From CAYRPN01 sp964426135 (lineage in GTDB: Bacteria > Planctomycetota > Phycisphaerae > Phycisphaerales > Phycisphaeraceae): 14,008 nt of DNA. The stretch covers positions 1 to 14,008 of the forward strand of contig CAYRPN010000148.1 of the NCBI GenBank assembly GCA_964426135.1. Reading direction: 5' to 3'. The translations under genes were made by a program, and so were the position numbers. The notes beneath the pieces were generated by a model. The model was not told the origin of the DNA. It ran no database searches and saw only the letters and a list, made by a program, of their open reading frames with translations. Of this stretch, positions 12,058-14,008 are shown in pieces (the stretch's first letter is position 1; each line of letters begins with the position of its first letter).

Positions 12058-13776
12058 TCACTCTTTCTGAACCGACCCGGCCTCGGCCGCCTCGTCGTGC
12101 GCTGCCGGCGCCCTGGTCACCTTCTCGGCGAGGAGCCAGGCGATCGATTCGCTGGCCAGATCGTACGGGCGAATCACATAACTTGCGCCTTCGCCCAGCA
12201 ATCGCTGTTCGTGGCGGTCGTCGTCGCCGGTGGCGACGATCATGGCGTGCGGCGCGACGGAGCGCGCCAGGCGCACGAGGCCGGCATTATCCACGCCCTT
12301 CAGCAGCATGTCGGAGATCGTCGACAGCACAACCTTCGCGTGGCTGATGTGAGCATGCTGCAGGGTTTCAAGGCTGCTGATGTCGCCGAACACGCCATGG
12401 ACGCCGATGCCTTTCAGTTCATCCAGTGTGACCGGATTGAAGTCCACGACCAGCATGCGGCCAAGTAGTTCGGGATGCTTCTGCCGCAACGTCTCCACCA
12501 GCGATTTGCCGACGCGATGACACCCCAGGAGCACAATGTCGTGAGAGTGACCATCGTCGCGCTTGGCCGCCTCGGGCTTGCCCGTGCCGCCTGTCAGACG
12601 ATCGAACAGACGGAACAGCGGATGACTGAACCGGATGGCATAGGACGACATCACCGCGGTGATCGCCATCGCGTACAGGATGATCATGACCACGTTGTCG
12701 CTGATGTGCTGGAACTCCTTCGACGCGCCGATCGAGGCGATCACCAGTGAGAACTCGCTGACCTGCGCCAGGTTCAGGCTCGCGACAAACGCGGCCCGCT
12801 TGCCCGCGCCCGTCCCCAGGAGCAGCGGATAAACGGACAGGAACCGCGAGCCGATGTTGAACGCCACGACCAGCGCCACCGGGCCGGCCAGTTCCCACGT
12901 GGGCATGCTGATCTTCATGCCCAGCGAGACGAAGAAAAGCGTGAGGAAAAAATCGCGCAAGGGCAGCGTCTTGGCGGTGACGTGGATGCTGTAGGGGAAC
13001 GCGGCAATGCTCAGGCCGGCGACCAGTGCGCCCATTTCCTTCGACAGGTTCAGCGCCGATGCCGCCGCCGCCACCACGGCGCACCAGCCCACGGACACCG
13101 CCAGCACCATCTCCGAATTCTTCGCGATGGAGTTGAACACCCATTTCAGCGCGTACTTGCTGAACAGCAGCCCCACCGTCAGCAGGCACACCGTGCCGAC
13201 GACGGCCTTGGCGATCGGGCCGATCTGGAAATTGCCGAAGTTCGGCTGCAGCGCCAGCACGAAGATCGCATAGATGTCCTGCACGACCAGGATGCCCAGC
13301 GTGAGCCGGCCCGGCAGCGTGTCCAGTTCGCCCTTGTCGTAAAGCAGTTTGACGACGATGGCCGTGCTCGACAGGGCGCAGCAGATCGCCAGGTAGAACC
13401 CCGCCGCGCCGTTGCCGCCCTCCTTCGCATCACCGCCGAGCTGAAATCCGAACAGCGCGAACAGCCCCATGCCCAGGAGCACGCAGATGGGAAACTGCCC
13501 GAATCCGCCGACGATCAATTGCTTGCCGGAGGAGAGAATCTCCTTGATGTTCAGCTCGAGTCCGATGATGAACAGCAGCAGCACCAGGCCGATTTCGGAA
13601 ATGACTTCGATGCTGTCGCGTTCCTTGATGATCTCGAATCCGATCTCCTGACCGATCAGCGCGCCGGCCAGCAGATAGCCCAGCAGAATGGGCTGCCGCA
13701 GCCAGTGAGCCACCAGGCCCAGCAATGTCGCGGAGATGACGGCGATCCCGATATCGAAAAGCAGATGATGATGCAT
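12058..13776 (-). CDS. Kef/CPA2-type cation-proton antiporter with TrkA-N domain
   Basis: The 572-residue protein has an N-terminal Na+/H+-exchanger-type membrane domain (residues 1 to about 390, 11-13 helices) with LLGYLLAGALIG, the GLELNI motif and LVVQDI (Gln166, Asp167) of monovalent cation-proton antiporter-2 proteins. A cytoplasmic TrkA-N (RCK) domain follows from about 412 to 530. Its Rossmann loop reads GCHRVG at 418-423, a variant of GxGxxG, and VVDFNP supplies the acidic strand end. Such proteins exchange K+ or Na+ for protons under nucleotide control, as in glutathione-gated KefB/KefC. The ATG at 13776 has AAGGTGAG five bases upstream. The channel gene follows on the same strand, suggesting joint control of ion content. 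Ion specificity is not evident from sequence. Confidence 0.92.
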   Translation of the reverse strand: MHHHLLFDIGIAVISATLLGLVAHWLRQPILLGYLLAGALIGQEIGFEIIKERDSIEVISEIGLVLLLFIIGLELNIKEILSSGKQLIVGGFGQFPICVLLGMGLFALFGFQLGGDAKEGGNGAAGFYLAICCALSSTAIVVKLLYDKGELDTLPGRLTLGILVVQDIYAIFVLALQPNFGNFQIGPIAKAVVGTVCLLTVGLLFSKYALKWVFNSIAKNSEMVLAVSVGWCAVVAAAASALNLSKEMGALVAGLSIAAFPYSIHVTAKTLPLRDFFLTLFFVSLGMKISMPTWELAGPVALVVAFNIGSRFLSVYPLLLGTGAGKRAAFVASLNLAQVSEFSLVIASIGASKEFQHISDNVVMIILYAMAITAVMSSYAIRFSHPLFRLFDRLTGGTGKPEAAKRDDGHSHDIVLLGCHRVGKSLVETLRQKHPELLGRMLVVDFNPVTLDELKGIGVHGVFGDISSLETLQHAHISHAKVVLSTISDMLLKGVDNAGLVRLARSVAPHAMIVATGDDDRHEQRLLGEGASYVIRPYDLASESIAWLLAEKVTRAPAAHDEAAEAGSVQKE

Positions 13777-13963
13777 GAAGACTCACCTTGGGTCTGCACC
13801 GGCAGCACGGACGCGGCCCTGAGGTCACGGCCGTCGCTTCGAGTCCCACTCGCGCGGCTGGCGGGGAAACACCACATGGTAAGCGGAAATCCGTGCAAAT
13901 GAAACGGCGTCACAACGGTGGCATCAAGGGGTGTGCCACAATTTCCGGGGCCAGCATTCCGGC
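13777..13963. promoter_or_regulatory. Upstream region of the antiporter-channel pair
   Basis: No gene is supported here. On the minus strand TGGCACACCCCTTGAT (13938-13923) has the spacing of a sigma54 promoter but ends GA where the consensus requires GC, so it is only a weak candidate. It lies about 147 bases before the antiporter start. Confidence 0.25.
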
Positions 13964-14008
13964 CCCCTCTCCCTCCTAGGGAGAGGGCTGGGGTGAGGGT
14001 CGGGACGC
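13964..14008. repeat. End of a palindromic repeat related in design to family A, cut by the window edge
   Basis: A 10-bp stem, CCCTCTCCCT (13965-13974), loop CCT, AGGGAGAGGG (13978-13987), is followed by CTGGGGTGAGGGT. The layout parallels the left arm of the family A element (hairpin, then a G-rich tail ending in AGGGT), but the stem sequence differs. A matching right arm would be expected beyond the window. Confidence 0.7.

Noticed and set aside
10563..12347. Plus-strand open frame of 594 codons across the channel gene
   Set aside because: It is antisense to MscS and cNMP-binding motifs, runs past the end of that gene, and shows biased composition without recognisable domains.

Overview
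The window is GC-rich bacterial chromosome with short intergenic gaps. Gene content (FolE2-type GTP cyclohydrolase, FdhD, HisC/HisB, an MFS-PlsC fusion) together with many dispersed palindromic and short tandem repeats suggests a free-living bacterium, perhaps a planctomycete of the Phycisphaerae type. No rRNA or marker gene is present, so that placement is inference. No tRNA, rRNA, CRISPR array, phage gene or intact insertion sequence was seen.

Layout, left to right. A repeat end and an empty stretch (1-305) precede a minus-strand MFS transporter fused to a PlsC-type acyltransferase (306-2240). Divergent from it is a plus-strand lipoprotein gene (2520-3278), then a heptamer tandem repeat and a small minus-strand membrane protein gene (3373-3786). 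Next come folE2, a glutaredoxin-like gene and fdhD, tightly packed on the plus strand (3932-5997). After a repeat-filled gap (5998-6371) lie hisC, an Imm26-like immunity gene and hisB (6372-8923), an O-methyltransferase gene (9100-9672), a candidate minus-strand small RNA (about 9687-9777) and a MutT/Nudix gene (10002-10427). A 138-bp twin-hairpin repeat separates this from a convergent minus-strand pair: a Kef-type cation/proton antiporter gene (12058-13776) followed by a mechanosensitive channel with a cyclic-nucleotide-binding domain (10578-12011). The window ends inside another palindromic repeat.

Functional grouping. HisC and HisB are two steps of histidine synthesis. FolE2 starts folate/queuosine-type pterin synthesis and is followed by a dithiol redox protein and the FdhD sulfurtransferase, a metal/sulfur-flavoured trio. 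The antiporter and the ligand-gated MscS channel look like an ion-homeostasis operon.

The most unusual aspect is the repeats. At least four sequence-unrelated families share one architecture: two copies of a short hairpin arranged as an inverted pair around a spacer. Two of these families lie inside the hisC reading frame without breaking it, so the encoded HisC is about 100 residues longer than usual. The second notable item is a compact small-RNA-like transcription unit with promoter, hairpins and terminator on the strand opposite its neighbours. The third is a lower-GC immunity-protein gene sitting alone between hisC and hisB.
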